Origin: JAMLIA01 sp039810005 | Lineage (GTDB): Bacteria; Chloroflexota; Chloroflexia; Thermomicrobiales; CFX8 | NCBI GenBank assembly: GCA_039810005.1 | Contig: JBDHWD010000004.1 | Span: forward strand, 11,246-75,245 | DNA length: 64,000 bases | Direction: 5' to 3' | Shown here: in pieces, positions 43,571 through 51,441 of the stretch | How the letters are laid out: each line of letters starts with the position of its first letter | How positions within the stretch are numbered: the first letter of the stretch is position 1 | Program-made: the position numbers and the translations under genes | Notes under the pieces: model-generated | What the model was told of the DNA's origin: nothing | Seen by the model: the letters and a program-made list of their open reading frames with translations, nothing else | Databases searched by the model: none

Positions 43571-44149
43571 ATGTACATGACTGGAAAGCTGGCATCGCAG
43601 ATGCACTGGCATCGAGGCCCGTACGAGCTGTATCGCTATTCACGGCTGCGGGATCGCGCGGGAGAGCCGTTCACACCGAACATCCCGACGATCGTTTCCG
43701 AGCGCCCGGCGCTGACCGGCGCGGCGCTGAGTGTGCTGGGTATCCTCGGCACCTGGCTCATCGTTTCGCAGATGGCAACCTGGCCAAACTGGACGCTGTT
43801 CCCGAGCATGATGCTCGCCATGCTGTCCCTGCTGGCCATGATGCTGGGCTTCGTGCTGTTGACAATCCGCTGGCTGGAGCCGGTTATCTCACGCATGGAC
43901 CTGAACTGGGATGCCGAGCCGGTTGGATCGCTGGGGCTGCCACCGGCGCTACAGACCAAGCTGGAGACGCTGGGATTCTGGTCGGCAGACGATGTCTGCC
44001 GCGCTGTAGATGACGGCAAGTTCCCGTGGTTGAGCCTTGAGCTCACCGAACGTCGCGTCCTCCAGAGTGCCGTCGCCTTTCGCTCTGTGAAAGCCACTGA
44101 CACGCCGTCTTCAGGAAAACGCCGCCGACCACGAGTAAGCCGCACCTAG
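43571..44149 (+). CDS. Two-helix membrane protein with helix-hairpin-helix-like tail
   Basis: A 192-residue protein I do not recognise as a named family. Two membrane helices are visible at about residues 48-66 and 78-99. The C-terminal cytoplasmic part, about 118-168, reads LGLPPALQTKLETLGFWSAD, which resembles the helix-hairpin-helix fold of the RNA polymerase alpha C-terminal domain; the last 20 residues are very basic. That suggests a membrane-anchored nucleic-acid or protein contact, which is inference. The start is uncertain: ATGs at 43571, 43577 and 43601 all have weak ribosome sites. The UPF0104-like gene follows 70 bases downstream. Confidence 0.6.
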   Translation: MYMTGKLASQMHWHRGPYELYRYSRLRDRAGEPFTPNIPTIVSERPALTGAALSVLGILGTWLIVSQMATWPNWTLFPSMMLAMLSLLAMMLGFVLLTIRWLEPVISRMDLNWDAEPVGSLGLPPALQTKLETLGFWSADDVCRAVDDGKFPWLSLELTERRVLQSAVAFRSVKATDTPSSGKRRRPRVSRT

Positions 44150-44219
44150 GAGTTGGAGGCCGACAGATGGGCGACCGAGTGTCGCTGCAGGTCGTCTCTG
44201 AGAAATCGCAAACCCGCGC

Positions 44220-45371
44220 ATGAGACGTCTCATACTGATCATCATCGTAATCGCCGCAGCGATCGCCCTGTCCAGGCTGGTCGATTTTTCGACGTTCTGG
44301 GAAGCAATTCGTGGCGTACCCACGACGACGCTAATCGCGGTCATCGCGCTGATGACAGTGTCGGCGATCGTCAAGGCGGTGCGCTGGGCGTATTACCTGC
44401 GGGCAGCGAAGCTGAACATCTCCTGGAAAGACGGGATGACGAGCTACCTGGCCGGCATGTCGGCCGGCGCGCTGCCGGGCGGCTCATGGCTGCCTGCACG
44501 GTTGGCGCAGGAGCACGGCAACGTTTACATGCGCGAGGCGGCCTCGGGGCTGTTCGTCGGATTCGTCGCCGATACGCTGGGGATTTCGCTGGTCGCCTAT
44601 TCGGCGATGCTGCTGGTGCATCAACCCGGCGGACGGTTCATTCTCCCAATCTCGGGACTCGTTATTGCGGCAACGCTGATTGCGATGGGGCGTTCACGGC
44701 GCGTCTGGGCGACGATCGCCCGGTTGCTTGCTAAGACACGCCTGACGCGCCGGTGGGTGCCGAAGGAGGCCGATATACAGCTTCGCGTGTCGGCGCTCAT
44801 GCGCGCGCCGGTCATCTCCCGAGGTGTCGCGTTCAGCGTGACAACGACGACACTCGCGGCGGCGATGTTCTTCGCGCTGGCGAATGCGCTTACGTTCTCG
44901 GGCGTAAGTCCGAAGGAAGCGCTGTTTGTGCATTCTGTTTCTGAGTCTGCCGCGCTAGTGTTACCGGTCCCCGGAGGCTACGGAGTCAGTGATTCGTCAA
45001 TGGCGGGGCTGATGGGGTCGCTCGGCATCGGCTGGGTGCGTGCGACGTTCGTGATTCTCGCAATTCGCTCGTTCGATCTTCTGTTCAAAACGATCGTCGG
45101 CTCGGCGATGCTTCTGCTGTTCTATCACCGAATGCTGCTCCGTATCCTCAAGGTGCGCCAGCGAGCGAGTGTGGCCTGGAGCTTCGGCATGCGGATGACC
45201 TGGCAGGGTCTGCGCGTCACCGGCATCGCCGCGATCCTGCGAATCACCGATTCACAACGATCAATATCACACCCCGCACCTGGCGCATCTCAGGTGCATC
45301 TGCGTCCGCGACACGTTCAGCCAGCCCCAATCGATGGTCTGGACGACGCGTCGGCCCACCACGACGACTGA
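44220..45371 (+). CDS. UPF0104/lysylphosphatidylglycerol synthase-type membrane protein
   Basis: A 383-residue integral membrane protein with about eight helices, matching the flippase-like LPG_synthase_TM (UPF0104) family. Seen: VSAIVKAVRWAYYLRAA, YLAGMSAGALPGGSWLPARL and SESAALVLPVPGGYGVSDSS, the family's conserved loops. It lacks the soluble aminoacyl transferase domain of MprF, so it probably moves or glycosylates lipids rather than adding lysine. The last 40 residues are soluble and poorly conserved. It lies downstream of the two-helix protein, possibly in one operon, and converges on the winged-helix regulator gene. Confidence 0.82.
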   Translation: MRRLILIIIVIAAAIALSRLVDFSTFWEAIRGVPTTTLIAVIALMTVSAIVKAVRWAYYLRAAKLNISWKDGMTSYLAGMSAGALPGGSWLPARLAQEHGNVYMREAASGLFVGFVADTLGISLVAYSAMLLVHQPGGRFILPISGLVIAATLIAMGRSRRVWATIARLLAKTRLTRRWVPKEADIQLRVSALMRAPVISRGVAFSVTTTTLAAAMFFALANALTFSGVSPKEALFVHSVSESAALVLPVPGGYGVSDSSMAGLMGSLGIGWVRATFVILAIRSFDLLFKTIVGSAMLLLFYHRMLLRILKVRQRASVAWSFGMRMTWQGLRVTGIAAILRITDSQRSISHPAPGASQVHLRPRHVQPAPIDGLDDASAHHDD

Positions 45372-45389
45372 GGCTCAGCTGATCGGGTT

Positions 45390-45701
45390 CTACTTCGCGG
45401 AGCCGAGGGCACGCAGGCGCATCGGTGCGGCGGGGGTGCAGCACGCCAGAAGATCCGCAAGCTGAATCGAGCCCAGGACAGTGCCAGAGATCTCACGATC
45501 AGAATGCACAACGTACTGATTGTTGCGTCCCACGCGACGACGGCTGATGTAGCCGGCCTCGTCGAGATCCCGAATCAAGCGCTGCGTTGCGCGCTCGGTG
45601 ATACCGACTGCCTCGGCAATCCGCCGAGCCGTGCTGCTTGGGTATTGAGAGATGTACATCAGCACGCGTGCATGGTTCGTCAGGAATAACCATTCACTCA
45701 T
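45390..45701 (-). CDS. Winged-helix transcriptional regulator
   Basis: A 103-residue MarR/ArsR-like regulator. The DNA-binding core is HARVLMYISQYPSSTARRIAEAVGITERATQRLIRDLDEAGYISRR compressed into residues about 10-55, followed by a beta wing (GRNNQYVVHSD). The remainder may form a dimer helix; two adjacent Cys residues (LACCTP) could be redox- or metal-sensitive. ATG 45701 is preferred to 45713. It is divergent from the EamA transporter gene across 145 bases, so control of that gene is a reasonable guess. Confidence 0.75.
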   Translation of the reverse strand: MSEWLFLTNHARVLMYISQYPSSTARRIAEAVGITERATQRLIRDLDEAGYISRRRVGRNNQYVVHSDREISGTVLGSIQLADLLACCTPAAPMRLRALGSAK

Positions 45702-45810
45702 GGGTCCTCGCATTCGCTACACATCCTCCGTCCTCCACCGTCACTGACCGAGAGATCAGGACAGGTGGGACGCGATATGCAAGTGCCGTTCCATCGGGTT
45801 TGGGGACATC

Positions 45811-45839
45811 TGGTCAGGCGCGGAAACTGTCCGTACTAT
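45811..45839 (+). promoter_or_regulatory. Candidate leaderless promoter of the EamA gene
   Basis: TGGTCA (45811-45816) and TACTAT (45834-45839) are 17 bases apart, each four of six consensus. The -10 box ends seven bases before ATG 45847, and no ribosome site is present, so transcription would start at or next to the ATG. Confidence 0.4.
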
Positions 45840-45846
45840 TCGCGGC

Positions 45847-46719
45847 ATGAGTATCGTGGCCGTCGGGCTCGTTCTGCTGTCTGCCGTCTTTCATGCAACC
45901 TGGAATACCCTTACAAAGCGCAGTGCGGACGCACTGTCGTTCATGTTCGTCTTCGGTTGGATCAGCCTTGCGGTCTATGCGATCCCAACCGGCTATCTAC
46001 TGTGGCGTGACGGGCTGGCTCGCGAGGCGCTGCCATTCGTCCTGGCCAGCGGCTGCGTCCACGTTGTGTACGCATCGTCGCTTGCTGCCGCCTATAGCAA
46101 CGGTGCGCTGTCGCTGACCTACCCGGTGGCGCGTGGAACTGGCGTGCTGCTCGTACCGCTGCTGGCGATGCCGATCCTGGGCGAACGGCTGACGGTGCCG
46201 GCCGGCCTGGGGATCTTCGCAATCCTGCTCGGGATCGTCAGCCTGAATCTCATTGCCAATCGGCGCGGGGCGGCTCGCGAAGCCCGTGAGAATCGCCGTG
46301 GCCTGCTATTCGCCCTGCTGACCGGTCTGACAATAACGTCGTACTCGCTGATCGATAAGGCCGGAGTCGCCCACGTTCATCCCCTGGTCTACGTCTACCT
46401 GCTGATCGGCATCCTCACGATCGGAATTTCGCCGTACGTCCTGCTGAAGCGTCAGCGTTCCGTCGGCGTCATCTGGCGCACAGCACGGCGCGACGCTGCG
46501 GTCGCAGGGGTGCTGAACATGGGCACCTATCTCATCGTGCTGGCGGCGATGAAGGTCGCCGGAAGCAGCGTGTCGTACATCGTGCCGCTGCGCGAGACGA
46601 GCATCGTATTCGCGACGATCATGGGAGTTGTCGTGCTAGGCGAGCGCATGACTCCGCCCCGCGTTGTTGGTTCAGGTCTGATCGCGGTTGGCGTACTGGC
46701 GATTGCGCTGGGAAGCTAA
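45847..46719 (+). CDS. EamA/DMT-family transporter
   Basis: A 290-residue membrane protein with ten hydrophobic helices in two EamA repeats. The first repeat opens with LLSAVFHATWNTLTKRSADAL and closes with LPVLG-type ILGERLTVPAGLGIFAILLGI; the second ends with VVLGERMTPPRVVGSGLIAVG. Such drug/metabolite transporters move small metabolites or amino acids; the substrate is unknown. There is no ribosome site before ATG 45847. The stop is directly followed by the end of the convergent flavoprotein gene. Confidence 0.9.
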   Translation: MSIVAVGLVLLSAVFHATWNTLTKRSADALSFMFVFGWISLAVYAIPTGYLLWRDGLAREALPFVLASGCVHVVYASSLAAAYSNGALSLTYPVARGTGVLLVPLLAMPILGERLTVPAGLGIFAILLGIVSLNLIANRRGAAREARENRRGLLFALLTGLTITSYSLIDKAGVAHVHPLVYVYLLIGILTIGISPYVLLKRQRSVGVIWRTARRDAAVAGVLNMGTYLIVLAAMKVAGSSVSYIVPLRETSIVFATIMGVVVLGERMTPPRVVGSGLIAVGVLAIALGS

Positions 46720-47235
46720 TTAGCGCTGTGCGGCCGCCCTCGCTGCGGCAATGATGGCGGCGTCGTCCGCCATGGTGAGGTAGCCGCGCTCATCTGGCAC
46801 CGACTCAAGGACCACAACACCCCAGGAGCGCAGTACCGCGATTGACTCGGCTGCGCGCGGATGCGCCCAGAGCGGGTCGTTGACTGACACAGCGACGACG
46901 ACCGGCGTCCGTCGCCCAATCGCCTCGGCGGCAACTGAGAGCGCCAGTGTGTCGGCGATGCCGCCGGCCAGCTTGTTCAGTGAATTGAACGAGCAGGGCG
47001 CGATCAGGACGACGCCCTCGGGCGGTCGCGGCAGGATAGCGTCGTCGAAATAGCTGTCAACGATGCGATGGCCGGGCACGAGCGCCAGCTCTCGAGGGCT
47101 GACGATGCGCTGGGCATTTGGCGTCAGGATCATGATCGTGCTACTGAATGCAGCGGTTAGTGGCGGCAGCAGCGTCGGGATGCGGCGCGCCGTGCCCGCG
47201 CCAGTCACCAGAAGATAGAGCCTGTCGTAGGGCAT
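46720..47235 (-). CDS. Flavoprotein of the HFCD/phosphopantothenoylcysteine decarboxylase fold
   Basis: A 171-residue Rossmann-like flavoprotein. LYLLVTGAGTARRIPTLLPPL opens the fold, and LIAPCSFNSLNKLAGGIADTL matches the FMN-binding APxSxNTxxKxAxGIADNL motif of the family (CoaC, UbiX, dihydromethanopterin reductase-like). The active-site His of CoaC is not evident and there is no CoaB synthetase domain, so it is not the usual Dfp; the reaction is open. GGAG lies before ATG 47235. It is 66 bases downstream of the M28 peptidase gene on the same strand. Confidence 0.8.
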   Translation of the reverse strand: MPYDRLYLLVTGAGTARRIPTLLPPLTAAFSSTIMILTPNAQRIVSPRELALVPGHRIVDSYFDDAILPRPPEGVVLIAPCSFNSLNKLAGGIADTLALSVAAEAIGRRTPVVVAVSVNDPLWAHPRAAESIAVLRSWGVVVLESVPDERGYLTMADDAAIIAAARAAAQR

Positions 47236-47301
47236 GGCGTACTCCGAGATGAGAAGCGCGGCCCGCCCGGTTAAGGATGGGCCGCGCGACAGGTTGGCGG
47301 A

Positions 47302-48717
47302 TCAGGCCTGCTGTGGCGGGAAGCGTCCGCTGCGCTCAGATCGCGCCAGCAGGTTGTTGCGCTCCAGCAGTGCCCGCGTCTCGTCCTCGCTCATGCGCTC
47401 GACCGGCCAGTCTTCGGCGTTGGCGACGGCCAGCGCGACGCGCGCTACCAGCGCGGCTGACATTTGCAGGCCACGCAGGTGGATCTTGTCGAACGTGTCG
47501 GCCTCGGTATGGCCCCAGCCGCGTCCGATCATACCGGCGGTCGAATCGCGCGAGTTGAGCGTGCCGTTCGGGATGCCCCGCAGCGCGAACGGGAAGTGGT
47601 CGGAGTGCGAATTCAGCTGATCCTGAATCGTGAACGGGTAGGCACTGTCCTTCGAGAACTTCTCGAACCAGGAGCGCAGTGCCGGCCAGCCGGAGAGCGT
47701 GATCTGCTCCTGTCCGCCCTGACCACGGCCAGCGCCGTCGAGGTTCAGCACGAAGCGGTAGGTGTCGGGATCGGTCACCTTGGCATGGTGGGCAGCACCG
47801 AGCAGGCCGACTTCTTCCGAACCGAAGCAGATCACCCGGATGGTGCGCTTGATCTTGCCGGCATGCGGGGCCAGCACGCGTCCCGCTTCAAGGCCAGTCA
47901 CGGTCCCGGCACCGTCATCGCCAGCGGCCTGTGAGATGTCATGACCGTCATAGTGTCCACCGATGAGAACGACCTCGTCGGGGAACTCGCTACCGACGAT
48001 CTCACCGATGACGTTCTGGCTGGTGCTCTCGAAGGTGCGGTTTTCCAGCTTGAGATGGACCTTGCCCTTACCATCGCTGCGCTCGATCAGGCGCAGGATC
48101 ATTGAGCCGGCCTCCAGCGAGACGCCGACTGCCGGGATCGGGGCTTCGCGATCGGCAGCGGAATCGCCAGACGGGTTGCGGCCAGTGATCGACCCGGTGA
48201 TGCGGAGCATGCCCGGGTTCTGGTTGACGTAAATGTAGCCAGCCGCGCCGCGCTCGACTGCCCAACCATACTTGTCCGTTCGATGGCTGCCGCGCTCGCC
48301 CGGCCTGTTCGTCTCAGCAGCGGAAATGACAATCTTGCCGCGCACCTGGTCGGCCAGCCGCTCGAAATCGGCCAGCTCGCCGTCGCCGACATCAAGCAGT
48401 TCGGCAGTCAGGTCGGCGGCAGGGCAGTAGGGCAGTGACACGCAGGAGAACGAACGCTCGACCGGCTCGATAAGGGTGAGCTCGGCTGAGCCGCGATCCC
48501 AGCCGGCCATGCTGAATTCTTCCAGCCGGACGTTTTGCAGCCCGTACTCTTCCATCTTCTTCTTGAGAAATTCAGCGCCCTGCTTCTCGGACTCTGAACC
48601 GCCGTAGCGGTGTCCGATGTCGTCGCAGAGCTCGCGCAAAACCTGATACGGCTCGTCGGTCGTCCAGATGTCGCCAAGAATCGCGCGCTCTATGGCGCGG
48701 CGGTCGTCATCTACCAT
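47302..48717 (-). CDS. M28-family aminopeptidase with PA domain
   Basis: A 471-residue zinc peptidase. A protease-associated (PA) domain is inserted at about residues 95-215 (LADQVRGKIVISAAETNRPG, YIYVNQNPGML). The catalytic part has IGGHYDGHDISQAAGDDGAG (first His and bridging Asp), CFGSEEVGLLGA (catalytic Glu pair), FVLNLDGAGRG (Asp) and NSHSDHFPFA, with the last His in GWGHTEADT. It removes N-terminal residues from peptides or carboxypeptidase-like substrates. No signal peptide is seen, unusual for this family, so it may be cytoplasmic. GGAGGAGG lies before ATG 48717. Confidence 0.92.
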   Translation of the reverse strand: MVDDDRRAIERAILGDIWTTDEPYQVLRELCDDIGHRYGGSESEKQGAEFLKKKMEEYGLQNVRLEEFSMAGWDRGSAELTLIEPVERSFSCVSLPYCPAADLTAELLDVGDGELADFERLADQVRGKIVISAAETNRPGERGSHRTDKYGWAVERGAAGYIYVNQNPGMLRITGSITGRNPSGDSAADREAPIPAVGVSLEAGSMILRLIERSDGKGKVHLKLENRTFESTSQNVIGEIVGSEFPDEVVLIGGHYDGHDISQAAGDDGAGTVTGLEAGRVLAPHAGKIKRTIRVICFGSEEVGLLGAAHHAKVTDPDTYRFVLNLDGAGRGQGGQEQITLSGWPALRSWFEKFSKDSAYPFTIQDQLNSHSDHFPFALRGIPNGTLNSRDSTAGMIGRGWGHTEADTFDKIHLRGLQMSAALVARVALAVANAEDWPVERMSEDETRALLERNNLLARSERSGRFPPQQA

Positions 48718-48841
48718 GCGTCCTCCTCCGACTCGTACCTGACGGCCACGCCGGCCGATTTCGGTCTGTGACCGGCGGGCGCATCATAGCACTGCCCGAT
48801 TTGTTGACCAGATTGTCAGACGAGAACCGGTTCTGCGAAAG

Positions 48842-50185
48842 CTAACCGGCGCCGTGGATGTCGTCGGTTGCGCGCTGGATGATCGCCAGGACGATGTCAG
48901 GCGAGGGCGGTTCAGGGGCTGTCACGATAACGACGTTCATGATCGCGCCGGTTTGCGTTACTGATAGTGCGCCATAGCGCTCGTCGCCGTCGCGGTTCGC
49001 GTGGAATTGCACGGTGACGCCTTCCGCCGCGCCAACGGACGGTTGCGGTTGATCGAGCGTGTAGACAACGCCGTCGGCATCGACCCACTCGCCGCAGGTG
49101 AGCGCCGCAGCCGCCCCTTCCATTGCCGGCTGCAACTCGCTCGATGGCAGGGCAATCAACCGCTGACGCACCATCCAGCCGGTGTCCGCCTGCTCGAAGA
49201 TAGCAAAGCTATCGCCCAGCGGTGCGCCGGCAGCACCGAACAGCGGACTGCCGCAATAGGCCGCGAAGGCAGGATCGGGGTTCGGACCAGACGCGCGCTT
49301 GAGCCAGCCAGGCCCGATGTCGTCAGCGTGCAGCATCATACCGACGAGCGCGGCCTGCACGGCGGGGTCGATCGTCGCAGCAGCCAGCCGCTGCGGGTCC
49401 AGCAGCGCGACCGCGGCATTGACAACATCAGGGGACTCATTGATGGCTGCCTCGTCGTCGCTGACGATCGCCATCTGAGCGATGATGCCTCCCCGACGAA
49501 TGAGGTACCAGCGGCCATGCAGGCGGCTGCTTGCATCGGCCATGATCGAGAAATCTGCCACGATTGATTCATCGCCAAAGTCGGATTCCTCGAACGGCGA
49601 CAGCTCGATACGGGAGCCATCGCCATCGGTCCAGTCACGACAATCGAGCGACTCCCGTGCCCAGGTCATTGCCGCGATAGCGTCCGGGTCGCGATAGGCG
49701 GTCAGTTCCTGAATGACCGACAGCGATGGGGAGTCCAGGCGCTGGTATTCGGTTTCGACAGCGCCGAGCTTCTGTGGCGCTCCGGGGAACGGCTCAATGC
49801 CGCAGAGCAGGGAGCCGGTCGGGCGGTCGCGCAGTGGATTCGCGGAGACGATCTCCCAGCCGGAGGGCAGGCTGCCTTCGACCGGGAGCATTGCCAGCAA
49901 CGCGCTCTCGATTGCGCTGGGCGGGACGACGGCAGTGGGGGTTGGCGATGGTCGCGGTGTAGGGGTTGACATCGGGATCTGCGTCGGCGTGACCGTGGCG
50001 GTCGGCTCGACGGTCGCGACGATCGGCGTTTCCTGTGTCTCAACAGTTTCGGGCACTGTCGGAACGATCGGCGCAGGAGATTCGACGATTGCGGGTGTGG
50101 CATCGCGGCGACTCGGACCCGAGCAGGCGACAATCACGCCGAGAAGAATCAATGCAATCGAGAGTCGTATCGCCGTGCTATACAC
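48842..50185 (-). CDS. Lipoprotein with two copies of an unknown domain
   Basis: A 447-residue lipoprotein: lipobox VIVAC (Cys21), then a Pro/Thr/Val-rich linker to about residue 90. Two homologous halves follow. Copy 1 has LPSGWEIV, LLCGIEPF and LDCRDWTDGDG; copy 2 has IGPGWLKR, AAYCGSPLF and LTCGEWVDADG. The paired Cys positions suggest a disulfide in each copy. The layout loosely recalls extracellular sensor domains such as PknH-C, but no function can be assigned. It is 49 bases downstream of hemW on the same strand. Confidence 0.75.
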   Translation of the reverse strand: MYSTAIRLSIALILLGVIVACSGPSRRDATPAIVESPAPIVPTVPETVETQETPIVATVEPTATVTPTQIPMSTPTPRPSPTPTAVVPPSAIESALLAMLPVEGSLPSGWEIVSANPLRDRPTGSLLCGIEPFPGAPQKLGAVETEYQRLDSPSLSVIQELTAYRDPDAIAAMTWARESLDCRDWTDGDGSRIELSPFEESDFGDESIVADFSIMADASSRLHGRWYLIRRGGIIAQMAIVSDDEAAINESPDVVNAAVALLDPQRLAAATIDPAVQAALVGMMLHADDIGPGWLKRASGPNPDPAFAAYCGSPLFGAAGAPLGDSFAIFEQADTGWMVRQRLIALPSSELQPAMEGAAAALTCGEWVDADGVVYTLDQPQPSVGAAEGVTVQFHANRDGDERYGALSVTQTGAIMNVVIVTAPEPPSPDIVLAIIQRATDDIHGAG

Positions 50186-50234
50186 CTGCCGCTCCCGCTA
50201 TGGATGAATCGATGCTGTGATGGTAGCAGGATCG

Positions 50235-51416
50235 CTAGGAGAGGAACGCCGCGCAAACCTCGTTCGCAACCAGAACGCCGCGCGGAGTCAGACGCAAGCG
50301 CTGCGCCTGCCACTCGACGAGACCGATATCCAGCAGCCGTGCAACCTCTTCCGCGTAGCGCTCGCTGATACCGACACCATGACGGGCCCGGACGTCTGCG
50401 TCTGACACGCCATCACGCAGTAAGCGCATGCCGAGCATCATCGTCTCGCTCAGCGCGGTAGCGTCGTCAATCGTCTCGCGCGTCGCGACTGGCAGATCAC
50501 CGGCGGCGAGCGCGGCGATGTAGCGGTCGGGCAGCAAGTGATTGCTGTGGCGCTCGCCACCCGACGTACCGAACGCTCCTGCACCGATGCCCAGATACGG
50601 GCCGTTCTGCCAGTACAGCTGGTTGTGGCGTGAGCGGTACTGCGGCTCACGGGCCCAGTTCGAGATCTCGTAATGCTCCCAGCCCGCGTTGCCAAGCACC
50701 TCTGCGGCACGATCGTAGCGATCGGCGACGACATCGTCGTCCAGCGGTCGCAGGATGCCGCGCTTCACCGCCATCTGCATCGGCGTTCCCGGCTCGACAA
50801 TGAGCGCGTAGAGCGAAACATGCTCCGGCGACCAGTCGAGAATCGTCTGCAGATCGTGCTCCCAATCCTCGGCCGACTGGCCCGGCCAGCCGTAGATGAA
50901 ATCGAGACTGACATTCTCGAAGCCTGCCTGCCGGGCGAGGGTGAGCGACGTCGTTGCTGTCATGGCGGTGTGGCCGCGCCCGAGGACGCGAAGACCAGCC
51001 CGCTGCTGCGACTGGATGCCGATCGAGAGTCGGTTGACTCCAGCAGCCCGGTAGCCGGTAAGCATCTCAAGATCGAGCGTCTCCGGGTTGGCTTCCATCG
51101 ACACTTCGGCGTCAGGACGCAGCCCGAACGATTCGCGCGCCGCAGCGATGATCTGCGCGATTTGCGCCGGGGCCAGCAGCGACGGCGTGCCGCCGCCGAA
51201 ATAGAGCGTCGGCGCTCCGGTCGTTTCTCCCTCGCGGAGACGCATCTCGCGCACAACGGCGTCAACGTAAGCCGGGATGCGATCTTCCTGCCCGGCGTAG
51301 GTATTGAAGTCGCAGTACGGGCAGATGTGTCGACAGAACGGCACATGCACATAGATACCAGCCGATACACCGGCGGGCAATGGAACGGGCAGCGTAGAAA
51401 CCAGAGCGTCAGACAT
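50235..51416 (-). CDS. hemW: Radical SAM heme chaperone HemW
   Basis: A 393-residue HemW/HemN-like radical SAM protein. HVPFCRHICPYCDF carries the CxxxCxxC cluster motif (Cys28, 32, 35), followed by LYFGGGTPSLL (GGE-like SAM motif), SMEANPETL and RLSIGIQSQQ. The C-terminal HemN domain is present (HNQLYWQNGPYLGIGAGAF). HemW binds heme and hands it to client proteins and is often misnamed oxygen-independent coproporphyrinogen oxidase. ATG 51416 removes 36 non-conserved residues that the longer frame would add. It is 25 bases downstream of the DUF4129 gene. Confidence 0.95.
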   Translation of the reverse strand: MSDALVSTLPVPLPAGVSAGIYVHVPFCRHICPYCDFNTYAGQEDRIPAYVDAVVREMRLREGETTGAPTLYFGGGTPSLLAPAQIAQIIAAARESFGLRPDAEVSMEANPETLDLEMLTGYRAAGVNRLSIGIQSQQRAGLRVLGRGHTAMTATTSLTLARQAGFENVSLDFIYGWPGQSAEDWEHDLQTILDWSPEHVSLYALIVEPGTPMQMAVKRGILRPLDDDVVADRYDRAAEVLGNAGWEHYEISNWAREPQYRSRHNQLYWQNGPYLGIGAGAFGTSGGERHSNHLLPDRYIAALAAGDLPVATRETIDDATALSETMMLGMRLLRDGVSDADVRARHGVGISERYAEEVARLLDIGLVEWQAQRLRLTPRGVLVANEVCAAFLS

Positions 51417-51441
51417 GGTGGGGGTTGCTCTTCTCAGCAGA

